Assembly: GCA_964478425.1 (NCBI GenBank) | Contig: CAYZIB010000004.1 | Location: forward strand, 26,316 to 90,315 | Reading direction: 5' to 3' | Origin: CAYZIB01 sp964478425 | GTDB taxonomy: Bacteria; Bacillota_I; Bacilli_A; Acholeplasmatales; WRBM01 | Length of the DNA: 64,000 nt | Part shown: positions 17,900-27,628 of the stretch, piece after piece | Layout: each line of letters opens with the position of its first letter | Position numbering within the stretch: position 1 is the first letter of the stretch | Notes under the pieces: generated by a model | What the model was told of the DNA's origin: nothing | Database searches by the model: none | Seen by the model: the letters and a program-made list of their open reading frames with translations, nothing else | Translations under genes and position numbers: made by a program

Positions 17900-20225
17900 T
17901 AAAATTGAACTATCAATAAGAGAACTTGCTGAATTTTTATATTTATTTGGTAATTTATCTAATGAATTATTTAGGAGTATTACTCAAGAAGATGGTAATA
18001 GAATTCATAGATATTATCAATCTAAATTTAAAAAAGAAGATATTGAAGTATATTTAGAATATGATTTTATTTTAGATGATATAAACTTTTTTTTAAGAGG
18101 AAGAATTGATTGTATAATTTTAGACTTAATTCCAACTATTATTGAAATTAAAAGTACAAAAAATAATTTTATTGATTTTAATTTTTCTAACATAAAAAAA
18201 GAACATTTAGCTCAAGCATTATTTTATGGCTATATTTATGCTTTAAAAAACAATTTAACATCAATTAATATTAAAATAGTTTATATAAATGTTGATGATT
18301 ATAATGAATATGAGTTTATAAAAAATTACACATTTTTAGAATTAAAAGATTTTTTTATAGAATCATTAAATAAATACATAAGTCATATTAAAATGATTGA
18401 TAAATACCAAATTAATAAATTTAATTCTCTTAAAAGTCTTAAATTTCCTTTTGAAAATTATAGACGTGGGCAAAGAGAATTTATGATTCAAACATATTAT
18501 TCAATAAAAAACAATTTATGTTTGCACGCTATTGCACCAACAGGAATAGGTAAAACTATATCTTCCATATTTTCAAGCTTAAAAGCTTTAAGTCATTATA
18601 ATGAAAAAATATTTTATTTAACTGCAAAATCTTCTGGAAAAGATATTGCGATAAATACTATAAAACTTTTAAAAGAACAAAATATTTTTTTAAAAGCTAT
18701 TATTATTACAAAAAAAGAAGAAATGTGTGCATTAGGTTTAAAAAAATGTGATACAGAAAACTGTATTTATGCAAAAAAATATTATGATAAATTAAATAAT
18801 TTAATAAATGAAATGTTTTTAAATTATTCTATTTACGATAAATTAACAATAAAAGAATTTGCTATTAAAAATGAAATATGTCCTTTTGAGTTTCAGCTAG
18901 ATTTATCTTATTATGCTGATATTATAATTTGTGATTATAATTATGTGTTTGATCCTTTAGTTCATTTAATAAGATATTTTGAAAATTATACATATAAACC
19001 AATAATTTTAATTGATGAAGCCCATAATTTAGTAAAAAGGTCTCAAGATATGTATACTAAAGAAATATCATATAATGAAATTTTAGATTTAAAGAAATTT
19101 TTAAAAGGATTAAAACCTTATATTAAAAAAGATATTGAACTATTAATAAATCATATGGATGATTTACTAACTATAGAAAGTAATTTTATTTATAAAGATG
19201 ATTTATCTATATTACTAATTGAATATTTAAAAAATTTAAAATCTAAAATTGAAAAAATTTTAAGAAAAAATAATGAATTAAATAATAAAGATGAAATATT
19301 AGATATTTATTTTAAAATTAATGATTTTTTAAAAATATCTGAATATTATGATTCAAATTTTAAATTTGTAATATCTAAAGATAATTCAGATAAAAAATAT
19401 CTGATAAAATGTTTAGATGCAAGTAATATAATATCTAGTTATGCTAAACATAATATACCTATTATTTTTTTTAGTGCAACTATGTATCCTTTGTTTTATT
19501 ATAAAAAGTTATTATATAATGACTCTAATAGTCTTATAATAAATTCACCATTTGATTACTCTAATTTAAAATTAATTATTAAAGATATTGATACGACATA
19601 TAAAAATAGATATATTTCATTAAATGATATTATTGATTTAATTAAAAAAACAATTAATATAAAAATTGGGAACTATATAATATTTTTTCCATCATATGAG
19701 TATTTAAATATATTTAAAGAAAATATTTTAAAAGATGAATTTTTTAATGATATTTATATTTATTTACAAGTTCAAAACCAAAATTTAGAGGATAAAAATT
19801 ATATTTTAAATGAATTTAAAAATATTAAAGATAAAAGTCAATTAGGATTATTTGTAACAGGAGGAAGTTTTTCAGAAGGAATAGATTATATAGGAGATAT
19901 GCTTAGTGGAGTATATGTTATAACCGTTTGCCTTCCAATAATAAATGACATGAATAATCTTTTAATGGAACATTATAATTTAAAATACCAAAATGGTTTT
20001 GATTATGCATATCTATATCCTGGATTTAATAAAGTTATTCAAGCTGTTGGTAGAGTAATAAGAAGTAATACGGATTATGGATTTGCAATTTTAATTGATT
20101 ATAGGTTTAAAATGCCAAAATATAAAAATATTTTTCCAAAAGAATGGAAAAATTATAAAATAATAAATGATAATGATAAAATAAAAAAAGAGCTTATTGA
20201 ATTTTTTAATAAAAAAAGAAGGTGA
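17889..20225 (+). CDS. PD-(D/E)XK nuclease fused to XPD/DinG-type Fe-S helicase
   Basis: 778 residues. The N-terminal 130 residues look like a Cas4/AddB-type nuclease: RGRID (Asp74), IIEIK (Glu86, Lys88), then the QALFYGY helix (Gln109). A superfamily 2 helicase follows with Walker A APTGIGKT at 216-223 and LIDEAH (DEAH 376-379). Four cysteines (280, 287, 292, 331) are spaced as in XPD/DinG iron-sulphur domains. FSATMYP and the arginine motif QAVGRVIRS lie near the end. Such proteins probably unwind and trim DNA during repair or defence; the role here is unknown. It overlaps the preceding membrane-protein gene. Confidence 0.85.
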   Translation: MLINKIELSIRELAEFLYLFGNLSNELFRSITQEDGNRIHRYYQSKFKKEDIEVYLEYDFILDDINFFLRGRIDCIILDLIPTIIEIKSTKNNFIDFNFSNIKKEHLAQALFYGYIYALKNNLTSINIKIVYINVDDYNEYEFIKNYTFLELKDFFIESLNKYISHIKMIDKYQINKFNSLKSLKFPFENYRRGQREFMIQTYYSIKNNLCLHAIAPTGIGKTISSIFSSLKALSHYNEKIFYLTAKSSGKDIAINTIKLLKEQNIFLKAIIITKKEEMCALGLKKCDTENCIYAKKYYDKLNNLINEMFLNYSIYDKLTIKEFAIKNEICPFEFQLDLSYYADIIICDYNYVFDPLVHLIRYFENYTYKPIILIDEAHNLVKRSQDMYTKEISYNEILDLKKFLKGLKPYIKKDIELLINHMDDLLTIESNFIYKDDLSILLIEYLKNLKSKIEKILRKNNELNNKDEILDIYFKINDFLKISEYYDSNFKFVISKDNSDKKYLIKCLDASNIISSYAKHNIPIIFFSATMYPLFYYKKLLYNDSNSLIINSPFDYSNLKLIIKDIDTTYKNRYISLNDIIDLIKKTINIKIGNYIIFFPSYEYLNIFKENILKDEFFNDIYIYLQVQNQNLEDKNYILNEFKNIKDKSQLGLFVTGGSFSEGIDYIGDMLSGVYVITVCLPIINDMNNLLMEHYNLKYQNGFDYAYLYPGFNKVIQAVGRVIRSNTDYGFAILIDYRFKMPKYKNIFPKEWKNYKIINDNDKIKKELIEFFNKKRR

Positions 20226-20229
20226 TAAA

Positions 20230-21600
20230 ATGAGCTTTTTAGATATTTATAATAGTCAAAAAGAATTTTTTAAAACAAATAAAACTAAATCATATGATTT
20301 TAGAATTAAACAATTAAAATTATTAAAAAAAATTTTAAAAGAAAATGAATCAGATATATTAAATGCTTTAAATAAAGATTTAGGAAAATCAAGCCAAGAA
20401 GCATATATGACAGAACTTGGTATTGTAATTAAAGAACTAAATTATGTTTTAAAAAATTTAAAAAAATGGGTTAAAAATAAAACTGTTAAAACAAGTTTGA
20501 TAAATTTTAAATCAAAAGGATTTATATCATATGAACCATATGGTATATCTTTGATTGTAACTCCTTGGAATTATCCAATTAATTTATCACTTATTCCTTT
20601 AATTTATTCTATTAGTGCAGGAAATTGTGTAATATTAAAAATGTCTAATAATTCATTTTATACATCTAGCATTATTAAAGAAATTTTTAAATCAAATTTT
20701 AAATCAAACTATATATATGTTTTATATGATAAAAAAGAAACAAAAGATCTATTAACTTATAAGTATGATCATATATTTTTTACAGGTGGACTTGAAACAG
20801 GTAAATTATTTTTAAAAAATGCTAGAGATAATTTAACGCCTATTCAATTAGAATTAGGTGGTAAAAGCCCAGTTATTATTGATAGAGATGTTAATATAGA
20901 AAAAGCATGTAAAAGAATTATATGGGGCAAAATAATTAATTCAGGACAAACTTGTGTTGCACCAGATTATTTACTTGTTCCTAGATATAATAAAACAAAA
21001 GTAATTAATTGCTTAAAAAAATATATTGATTTATTTGCTTCTAACGCATTAAATAATTCAAATTATCCTAAAATTATTAATAATAAGGAATTTTTAAGAT
21101 TATTAGAAATTTTAAAAGAAGGAAGAATTATTTATGGGGGATCTTATGATGCAGAAAAATTAAAAATTGAACCAACTTTACTAAGTGTTATTAACTTAAA
21201 AGAAAAATCAATGAAAGAAGAAATATTTGGTCCAATTTTACCGATTATTGTTTATGAGGATCTTAATGATGCAATTAAAATTATAAATGAAAATAATCCA
21301 AATCCTCTTGCTTTATATTTATTTACAAAAAATAAAAAAGTGATAAAAAAAGTTTTAAATGAAGTCAGCTTTGGTGGAGGATGTATAAATGATACATTAA
21401 TGCATTTAACTGAACATAATTTACCTTTTGGTGGTGTTAAAGAATCTGGTATGGGAAGATATCATGGAAAAATTGGATTTATTAATTTTTCTAATGAAAG
21501 AAGTATTTTAAATAAATCAACTACTATTGATATTAATTTAAGATATCCCCCTTTTAATGATAAAAAGAAAAAAGTAATTAAAAAAGTAATAGGAGGCTAA
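20230..21600 (+). CDS. Class 3-type aldehyde dehydrogenase
   Basis: 456 residues, the short ALDH3-like form. The catalytic base is Glu208 in LELGGKSP and the nucleophile is Cys242 in SGQTCVAPD. The cofactor site includes TPWNYP, and the C-terminal motif LPFGGVKESGMGRYHG is intact. The protein oxidises fatty or aromatic aldehydes with NAD(P). A positively charged tail (NDKKKKVIKKVI) resembles the membrane-association end of fatty-aldehyde dehydrogenases. Start 20230 has GGTGATAAA upstream; the longer frame from 20197 is not needed. Confidence 0.9.
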   Translation: MSFLDIYNSQKEFFKTNKTKSYDFRIKQLKLLKKILKENESDILNALNKDLGKSSQEAYMTELGIVIKELNYVLKNLKKWVKNKTVKTSLINFKSKGFISYEPYGISLIVTPWNYPINLSLIPLIYSISAGNCVILKMSNNSFYTSSIIKEIFKSNFKSNYIYVLYDKKETKDLLTYKYDHIFFTGGLETGKLFLKNARDNLTPIQLELGGKSPVIIDRDVNIEKACKRIIWGKIINSGQTCVAPDYLLVPRYNKTKVINCLKKYIDLFASNALNNSNYPKIINNKEFLRLLEILKEGRIIYGGSYDAEKLKIEPTLLSVINLKEKSMKEEIFGPILPIIVYEDLNDAIKIINENNPNPLALYLFTKNKKVIKKVLNEVSFGGGCINDTLMHLTEHNLPFGGVKESGMGRYHGKIGFINFSNERSILNKSTTIDINLRYPPFNDKKKKVIKKVIGG

Positions 21601-21601
21601 T

Positions 21602-22123
21602 ATGGGATTACATATTGTATTATTTGAACCTGAAATACCACAAAATACAGGAAATATTATGAGAACATGTGTTGGTTTACCTGCAACTTTACATTTAATA
21701 AAACCTTTAGGATTTAGTTTAGATGAAAAAAGTTTAAAAAGAGCAGGAGTTAATTATATTGAACATTTAAAATATTATGTTTATGAAAATTTCCAAGATT
21801 TTTTAAATTCAAATAAAGGTGACTTTTATTTTTTAACAAGATATGGTCATAAAAATCCTAATCAAATTAAATTTAATTATAGTAATGAAATATATTTAGT
21901 TTTCGGGAAAGAATCAACCGGAATTGATAAAGCAATATTAAAAAATAATTTAGATAAATGTTTTAGAATTCCAACAACAGATAAAGTTAGAAGTCTAAAT
22001 TTAAGTAATTGTGTTGCGATGATGAGTTTTAAGTATTATTCTGAAAATGGTTTCAAAAATCTAGAACAAGAAGAACCAGACACATTAAAAGGAAAAAATT
22101 TCCTTGATAATATAAAATTATAA
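21602..22123 (+). CDS. trmL: tRNA (cytidine/uridine-34 2'-O)-methyltransferase
   Basis: A 173-residue SPOUT methyltransferase. It begins LHIVLFEPEIPQNTGNIMRTC. The knotted SAM site is LVFGKESTGID and IPTTDKVRSLNLSNCVA, both diagnostic of TrmL/CspR. It methylates the wobble ribose of tRNA-Leu isoacceptors in characterised species. It starts one base after the aldehyde dehydrogenase with GGAGG overlapping that gene's end. Confidence 0.94.
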   Translation: MGLHIVLFEPEIPQNTGNIMRTCVGLPATLHLIKPLGFSLDEKSLKRAGVNYIEHLKYYVYENFQDFLNSNKGDFYFLTRYGHKNPNQIKFNYSNEIYLVFGKESTGIDKAILKNNLDKCFRIPTTDKVRSLNLSNCVAMMSFKYYSENGFKNLEQEEPDTLKGKNFLDNIKL

Positions 22124-22147
22124 GCAAAAAATAATATTGGTGATAAA

Positions 22148-22264
22148 ATGAAAAAAAATAAACAAATAATTAAAGATCATATTTATTTTATTGATTTTAT
22201 ACCATTATCAAATGACATTTTAATTAATACTAAGAAATATAAAATGCCTATAAATAAAAAATAG
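22148..22264 (+). CDS. Small 38-residue protein, unknown
   Basis: A short frame MKKNKQIIKDHIYFIDFIP...KMPINKK with a clear ATTGGTGATAAA ribosome site. It is followed within its last codons by a strong terminator, the arrangement of a real gene. It is basic, with a hydrophobic core (IYFIDFIPL) too short for a normal membrane span. I recognise no family. It may be translated on the trmL message or from its own weak TAATAT -10. Confidence 0.5.
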   Translation: MKKNKQIIKDHIYFIDFIPLSNDILINTKKYKMPINKK

Positions 22265-22287
22265 TGTACAACTACACTATTTTTTTT
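22259..22287. terminator. Bidirectional terminator
   Basis: AAATAGTGTA (22259-22268) pairs with TACACTATTT (22273-22282), loop CAAC, flanked by T and A runs on each side. It ends the forward trmL unit and the reverse gene at 22277-22612. Confidence 0.88.
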
Positions 22288-22612
22288 GTTTTAATAATTG
22301 AAATACTAAAATTACTATAGCTTCTAAAATAATACATACAGCTATTGCAATTACTAATTTATTTTTAATATCTAATACATCAAATAAATAAAAAGATAAA
22401 CCAAAAAACCCAAATAAATTTAAAATGTAGCCTGATTGTTTAAATGGATAAGTATCATTTTTATTTAATAATATAGTAAAACCACAAGTTAAAAATCCAA
22501 CACCCCAAATTAAATTTCCCCAACTTTTTTCTAATACATTTGTTACACCTAAAATTAAAATTATTGCAGAAGCAATTAAATATGAGACTAATACTATAAT
22601 TTTTTTATTCAT
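22277..22612 (-). CDS. Small membrane protein, unknown
   Basis: 111 residues with four predicted membrane helices (IIVLVSYLIASAIILILG, WGNLIWGVGFLTCGFTILL, GYILNLFGFFGLSFYLF, VIAIAVCIILEAIVILVF). The reverse-strand ribosome site is AAAGGATG, seven bases ahead of the ATG. No motif assigns it to a family. It is a convergent single gene sharing the terminator at 22259-22287. Confidence 0.7.
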   Translation of the reverse strand: MNKKIIVLVSYLIASAIILILGVTNVLEKSWGNLIWGVGFLTCGFTILLNKNDTYPFKQSGYILNLFGFFGLSFYLFDVLDIKNKLVIAIAVCIILEAIVILVFQLLKQKK

Positions 22613-22679
22613 TTATAACATCCTTTCTAATACATATTTTATCATTATTTTTAATATATTTCAATTAGGAGATGAATAT

Positions 22680-23564
22680 ATGAAAAAAATAGTTAATTTT
22701 TTAAAAGGATTAATAATTGGAATTGCAGCGATTATTCCAGGATTAAGTGGAGGAACTTTATCGATAATATTTGGCGTATATCATAGGTTTGTTAATGGGG
22801 TTAATAATTTTATTAAATATCCTAAAATGGTTTTAAAAGATTTATCAATTTATATAATAAGTATTTTAATTGGAGTTTTTTTATCGGTAGTATTAATCAA
22901 TCATTTTTATCAAAGTGAAAAGGTTATAACAACAATGCTTTTTATTGGTTTAATAATTGGAGGCGTTCCTTTAATTTTTAAAGAAATAAAAAAAGAAAAA
23001 ATTGATTTTAAAAATTATTTTATATTTATATTTATTTTACTTGTTGTAATCTTTTTCACATATATAAATCCTAAATCAAGTCTAGATAAAATTCCAAATG
23101 TTTTTACAAAATTTTTGCTTGGAAATATGTGCGCATTTACTTTAGTAATTCCTGGAATATCTGGTTCAATTTTATTAATGGCATTAGGATATTACAATTA
23201 TTTAATAAGCAATGGAAGTAATGCAATAATTAGTTTATTTAGCTTTAAATTTAATGATTTTTTTTATTATTTCATAAATTTATTACCTGTCATATTAGGC
23301 TTAATTTTAGGAATATTTTATGTTTCAAAATTAGTTGTATTCTTATTTAAAAAGTATAGAAATTTAACATATACAGCTATTATTTCATTACTTATATCTT
23401 CATTAATTCCAATCATCCATGATTTAGATTTTAATAAAACAACTAATTTTGATTACATTATAGGAGGAATTTTATTTTTAATTGGGATTTATTCAGTATT
23501 TTATTTAGAAAAATATCAAGACGATGAAGGTTTCATTTTAAGTAATTATAATAAAAACATATAA
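22680..23564 (+). CDS. DUF368 polyprenyl-phosphate transporter (PopT type)
   Basis: 294 residues with about eight membrane helices. It shows the paired DUF368 signatures GIAAIIPGLSGGTLSIIFGVY near the N-terminus and TLVIPGISGSILLMALGYY near residue 155, reflecting the internal repeat of the family. DUF368 proteins were recently shown to return undecaprenyl phosphate to the cytoplasmic face for wall synthesis. The uppP gene at 54654-55427 belongs to the same recycling route. Substrate assignment is from the family. Confidence 0.85.
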   Translation: MKKIVNFLKGLIIGIAAIIPGLSGGTLSIIFGVYHRFVNGVNNFIKYPKMVLKDLSIYIISILIGVFLSVVLINHFYQSEKVITTMLFIGLIIGGVPLIFKEIKKEKIDFKNYFIFIFILLVVIFFTYINPKSSLDKIPNVFTKFLLGNMCAFTLVIPGISGSILLMALGYYNYLISNGSNAIISLFSFKFNDFFYYFINLLPVILGLILGIFYVSKLVVFLFKKYRNLTYTAIISLLISSLIPIIHDLDFNKTTNFDYIIGGILFLIGIYSVFYLEKYQDDEGFILSNYNKNI

Positions 23565-23585
23565 ATAATATTATAAAACTTATAT

Positions 23586-23614
23586 AGACAACTATTGACA
23601 TAAATTGTCTTTTT
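23586..23614 (+). terminator. Weak terminator or operator-like inverted repeat
   Basis: AGACAA (23586-23591) and TTGTCT (23605-23610), then a T run. The loop holds the TTGACA of the next promoter, so it may instead be a regulator site. The stem is only six pairs. Confidence 0.4.
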
Positions 23615-23623
23615 ATTTATAAT
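23595..23623 (+). promoter_or_regulatory. Promoter of the glycosidase operon
   Basis: TTGACA at 23595-23600, a 17-base spacer and TATAAT at 23618-23623, 17 bases ahead of the ATG at 23640. It lacks the CTATACA extension seen at the other island promoters. Confidence 0.7.
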
Positions 23624-23639
23624 TTTCTATGGTGATTAA

Positions 23640-25907
23640 ATGAAAAAAATAATATTAGCTTTTATATTTTTATTTAGTTGTTTATTCTTTTTACCATTAA
23701 ATATAAAAGCAGCATCTTTAGAAACAATAATATCTACATTTTCTTATGATGCAGAAAATGTTCAACGTGGTCAAGATAAAATGATCTTATACACTAAAAA
23801 TCCAAATACAAATGGATATGGATATGAAATATTAATTAACGAAGAAGGAATAGTTATTGAAGTTGGTTCAAATGTTACATATCAAACAGGTATGAAAATT
23901 TTATCAGCACATGGAACTAAAAAAGCATATCTAGAAAATTGCTTAGTAGGAGATATAGTTGAATTTGTTAATAAAAGTGTAAAAATTTCAAGAAATTCTT
24001 TATTAAGTGTAAAAGCACAAGTTGATTTATCTTATAAAAAAGCAAAAGATTTGTTTTTAAATGCTAAAACAAATAAACAAAATATCGATATAAAAAAAAT
24101 AGATGAATTATTTTTAAAATATGAAACAGCATATGAAGAATATCAAAATGCAGTTAATAATTTTGATTCTAGTTTAACTGGAACAAGCCTTCAATTAGCT
24201 TTAAATAAAGTAAACAGAAAATCGAATGCCGTACAAGATATAATTGATGAAATAAATGAATTATTAGTCGATCCATTAAATATAGAAGCAAGAGCAATCT
24301 GGCATAGACCTAATGCCACTAGCTATGATGAAACTACACTTAGTGGATTAGAAGGATTTGTTAAACACTTATCAGAATTAAATATTAATATGTTATTTGT
24401 TGAAACATTATATGGAGGGAAAGCTGTTTATAATTCAACTATTGCAGAAGTCCATGATAAATTTAAAAATGTTAATTATGGTGAATATGGTAATGATTAT
24501 TTAAAAGCATTAGTTGCAATATGTAATAAATATAATATTGAAGTTCATTCATGGTGTCATATGTTTAATGGTTCGTTATCATTTGATAATAGCTGGCTTG
24601 TTGAAAATTATGAAGGTGATATTGCTCATCCAACAACATATGGTAGTCAATATTATTTAGATCCAAGTAATCCTGAAGTAATTAACTATTTATGTAGTAT
24701 TTTAGAAGAATTAGTTACTAATTATGATATAAAAGGTATCCAATATGACTATATAAGATATTATGATTCATATTTTACATCTACTAAAACTCAAGATAGT
24801 GGTTATAGTGAAAATTCAATTAAATTATTTATGAATGCTTATAATCTTACTGGAGATTTAAGAACACTTTTAAAAAAAGATAGTAGTGTGTTAGAAAAAT
24901 GGAATAAATGGAGACAATTACAAATTACAAATGCAGTTAAAACTTTTACAAATAAAGTAAAAAGTATTAATAAAAATGTAGTTGTTTCAGCTGATGTTGT
25001 TGCTAATATAACAGAAGCAAAAAGTGTTTATATGCAAGATTGGGAAAGTTGGGTTAATGCAGGTTATATAGATATGCTATGTCCAATGATTTATACAGGT
25101 AGTTACAGTCAAGTTGCAACAATGGTTAAACAAATTAAAGCTAAAATAAATGGATTATGTTATTTGGTAGCTGGTATTGCACCTATATATTATGGATATG
25201 ATGAAATTGCAAATAAAGAAGAAATAATTGCTGCAACAAATGCAGGAGCAAGCGGTAGTGCAATGTTTGCAACTCAAAATGTTATTAATAATGCTACATG
25301 TGAATATTTATTAAAAAATGGTACAAATAGAGAAAAAGCTGCATCGATATTTGATAGCGGTAGAAAACAAATAGAAGATACTGTATTAAAAATTAAAGAT
25401 TATTTAGATGTTTTATATAATCAATATAATGCTTTAAATGATGTTAAATATAATCAAATTTTAGGATTTTTAAATCAAATTTTAAGTTCTGATTTATATA
25501 CACCTACTAATTGGTTAAATTCTTTTGATCATTTTGATAGTATTTATGCGTTATTTTATGGTATTAGCCAAAGTTCAGGTGAAATAGTAGAAGGTTATAT
25601 AAATAATTTAAAAAATTCAATTAATTTAAAAATAACAAGATTAATGATTAATAATGGATATTATAATCCTTTATTAGATGATAAAATGGATGATATTAGT
25701 AATTACACTTTTGAATTAGAAGATGATACTAGAGAAAAATTAGTTTTAGAAGGTATCTTAAATTCTAATAATGGTAATACAAATAACTCAAGTTCAGAAA
25801 TTAAAAATAATGGATGTTCATGTAATAGTTTATCGTTATCAATTGAATTAATTAGTTTTGTTTTTGCAATCGGTCTTACATGTATAATAATTAAAAAAAG
25901 AAATTAG
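23640..25907 (+). CDS. Secreted GHL10-family glycosidase with C-terminal membrane anchor
   Basis: 755 residues. Signal peptide about 1-25 (ending NIKAAS). Residues 30-115 form a small beta domain (YGYEILINEEGIVIEV, MKILSAHGTKK). The glycosyl hydrolase-like 10 barrel spans about 215-560: EARAIWHRP, LNINMLFVETLYGG, HSWCHMFNG, KGIQYDYIRY, LCPMIYTGSY. An alpha-helical region follows, then NNGCSCNS and a terminal helix ending IIKKRN, which probably anchors it to the membrane. GHL10 proteins act on wall or host glycans, and the target is unknown. First of three glycosidase genes spaced 9 and 11 bases apart. Confidence 0.88.
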   Translation: MKKIILAFIFLFSCLFFLPLNIKAASLETIISTFSYDAENVQRGQDKMILYTKNPNTNGYGYEILINEEGIVIEVGSNVTYQTGMKILSAHGTKKAYLENCLVGDIVEFVNKSVKISRNSLLSVKAQVDLSYKKAKDLFLNAKTNKQNIDIKKIDELFLKYETAYEEYQNAVNNFDSSLTGTSLQLALNKVNRKSNAVQDIIDEINELLVDPLNIEARAIWHRPNATSYDETTLSGLEGFVKHLSELNINMLFVETLYGGKAVYNSTIAEVHDKFKNVNYGEYGNDYLKALVAICNKYNIEVHSWCHMFNGSLSFDNSWLVENYEGDIAHPTTYGSQYYLDPSNPEVINYLCSILEELVTNYDIKGIQYDYIRYYDSYFTSTKTQDSGYSENSIKLFMNAYNLTGDLRTLLKKDSSVLEKWNKWRQLQITNAVKTFTNKVKSINKNVVVSADVVANITEAKSVYMQDWESWVNAGYIDMLCPMIYTGSYSQVATMVKQIKAKINGLCYLVAGIAPIYYGYDEIANKEEIIAATNAGASGSAMFATQNVINNATCEYLLKNGTNREKAASIFDSGRKQIEDTVLKIKDYLDVLYNQYNALNDVKYNQILGFLNQILSSDLYTPTNWLNSFDHFDSIYALFYGISQSSGEIVEGYINNLKNSINLKITRLMINNGYYNPLLDDKMDDISNYTFELEDDTREKLVLEGILNSNNGNTNNSSSEIKNNGCSCNSLSLSIELISFVFAIGLTCIIIKKRN

Positions 25908-25916
25908 GAGAAGAAT

Positions 25917-27617
25917 ATGAAATTAGATAATTATTTAACAAGAGATTTATTTTATTTGAATAACTATAAAATATATCCCGAAAATTATAAAATAAAGTTA
26001 TTCAATACAGATAGAACAATATCTTTTAAAATGTTTTTTGAACATAATTATGATTTGATGGATAAATTTGAATTTGCTGAATTAGTTGATGCTGATTTTT
26101 CATTATATATTGAATATGATGAAAATATGCTTCCTGATGCTTATAAATTAAAAATAAGTACAAAAAAATATATTCGTATTCAAGCAAATAATTTAAGAGG
26201 AATCAGATATGCATTTTATAAACTAAATGAACTTTATAAAGATAATATATTACCATATGTTGAAATTTATGATGAACCTTCATTTAAAATTCGTGGGGTA
26301 ATAGAAGGATTTTATGGAACACCTTGGGATTTTAATGCTAGACTTGATTTAATAAGTTTTATGGATAAACATCGTTTAAATACATACATGTATGCTCCTA
26401 AATCTGATATCTATCACCGTTTAAAATGGCAAGAATTGTATCCAGAAAATGAATTAGAAAATTTAATTCAAATTAAAGAAAAATGTGAAAGTTATAAAAT
26501 GGATTTTTATTATTGTATTTCTCCTGGATATGCTGAAAAAATTGAAGATGCATTTAAATTTACTGATGAAGAATTTGATTTATTATTTAAAAAACTTGAT
26601 CAAGTACTTTTACATGGTGTTAAAAACTTTGGTTTATTATTAGATGATATAGATTATAAACTATCTAAAACAGTTAAAGTTAAATTTGAAAGACCTGGAC
26701 AAGCTCATGCATATATTTGTAATAAAGTATATGATTATATTAAAAGTAAAAATGAATTATGTAATTTAATAATGTGTCCAACAGAATATCATCAATTAAA
26801 AAATAGTGAATATAAAAATGATTTAAAAAAATATATGAATAAAGATATTAATGTATTTTTTACAGGTGATAATGTTTGTGCTGAAGTTATTACAAAAGAA
26901 AATATTTTAGATCAAAAAAATTATTTTGGACATGATATTTATATTTGGGATAATTATCCTGTTAATGATTTTATTACAACTAAAAAATTTGTTGCTTCAA
27001 GAATTTATACAGGTCCAATTGAAAATAGAAGTTCTAAATTAAATACATGCAGTAGTGCATATGTAATTAATCCAATGATTCAAATTGAAACAAGTAAAAT
27101 TGGTATAGCTACAATGGCAGATTATGCTTGGAATACAGAAAGATATAATAAAGATATATCATTTATAAATGCAATTAAAGAATTTGGTTTAGAATTTTAT
27201 GAAAAATCAAAAGCATTTTTATATGCTAATGATGAAACTGTAATGAGTTATGGTTCAAATGTTTTATTTAAATCATATGTAGAAAATAATTCTAAACTTG
27301 AAATAGAAAAATTTTATAATGAACTTTTAGAATCATGTAATAGTTTATTAAAAATGGATTTAAAAATAACTGATGAATTAAATCCATGGCTTATAAGAGG
27401 TAAAACTGAAAGTGAATTTGTTTTAGATTATTTAAAAACAAATGAGTTTAAAAAAGAAGAATTAATAAAAGTAGTAAGTCAAGATGTTGTTTTAGGATGT
27501 GAATTACTAGATTATTTAATTATTAAATATGATTGGTTAACTAAAGAAGAATTTAATGAATATGTTAAGAAAAAACGCGGTAATTTATGGTGGAGAATAT
27601 TTAACGAAGAAAGATAA
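25917..27617 (+). CDS. GH84 beta-N-acetylglucosaminidase (hyaluronidase/O-GlcNAcase family)
   Basis: 566 residues. An N-terminal GH84/GH20b-like domain (1-118) precedes the catalytic barrel: IRGVIEGFYGTPW at 125-137 and the double aspartate LLDDID (Asp243-Asp244) that drives substrate-assisted catalysis. MCPTEY and IWDNYPVND follow, as in NagJ. These enzymes release GlcNAc from mucin-type or O-GlcNAc substrates. There is no signal peptide, so it should work in the cytoplasm on imported fragments, unlike its secreted neighbours. nagA at 58176 would use the product after phosphorylation. Confidence 0.92.
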   Translation: MKLDNYLTRDLFYLNNYKIYPENYKIKLFNTDRTISFKMFFEHNYDLMDKFEFAELVDADFSLYIEYDENMLPDAYKLKISTKKYIRIQANNLRGIRYAFYKLNELYKDNILPYVEIYDEPSFKIRGVIEGFYGTPWDFNARLDLISFMDKHRLNTYMYAPKSDIYHRLKWQELYPENELENLIQIKEKCESYKMDFYYCISPGYAEKIEDAFKFTDEEFDLLFKKLDQVLLHGVKNFGLLLDDIDYKLSKTVKVKFERPGQAHAYICNKVYDYIKSKNELCNLIMCPTEYHQLKNSEYKNDLKKYMNKDINVFFTGDNVCAEVITKENILDQKNYFGHDIYIWDNYPVNDFITTKKFVASRIYTGPIENRSSKLNTCSSAYVINPMIQIETSKIGIATMADYAWNTERYNKDISFINAIKEFGLEFYEKSKAFLYANDETVMSYGSNVLFKSYVENNSKLEIEKFYNELLESCNSLLKMDLKITDELNPWLIRGKTESEFVLDYLKTNEFKKEELIKVVSQDVVLGCELLDYLIIKYDWLTKEEFNEYVKKKRGNLWWRIFNEER

Positions 27618-27628
27618 TTGGTGAAATT

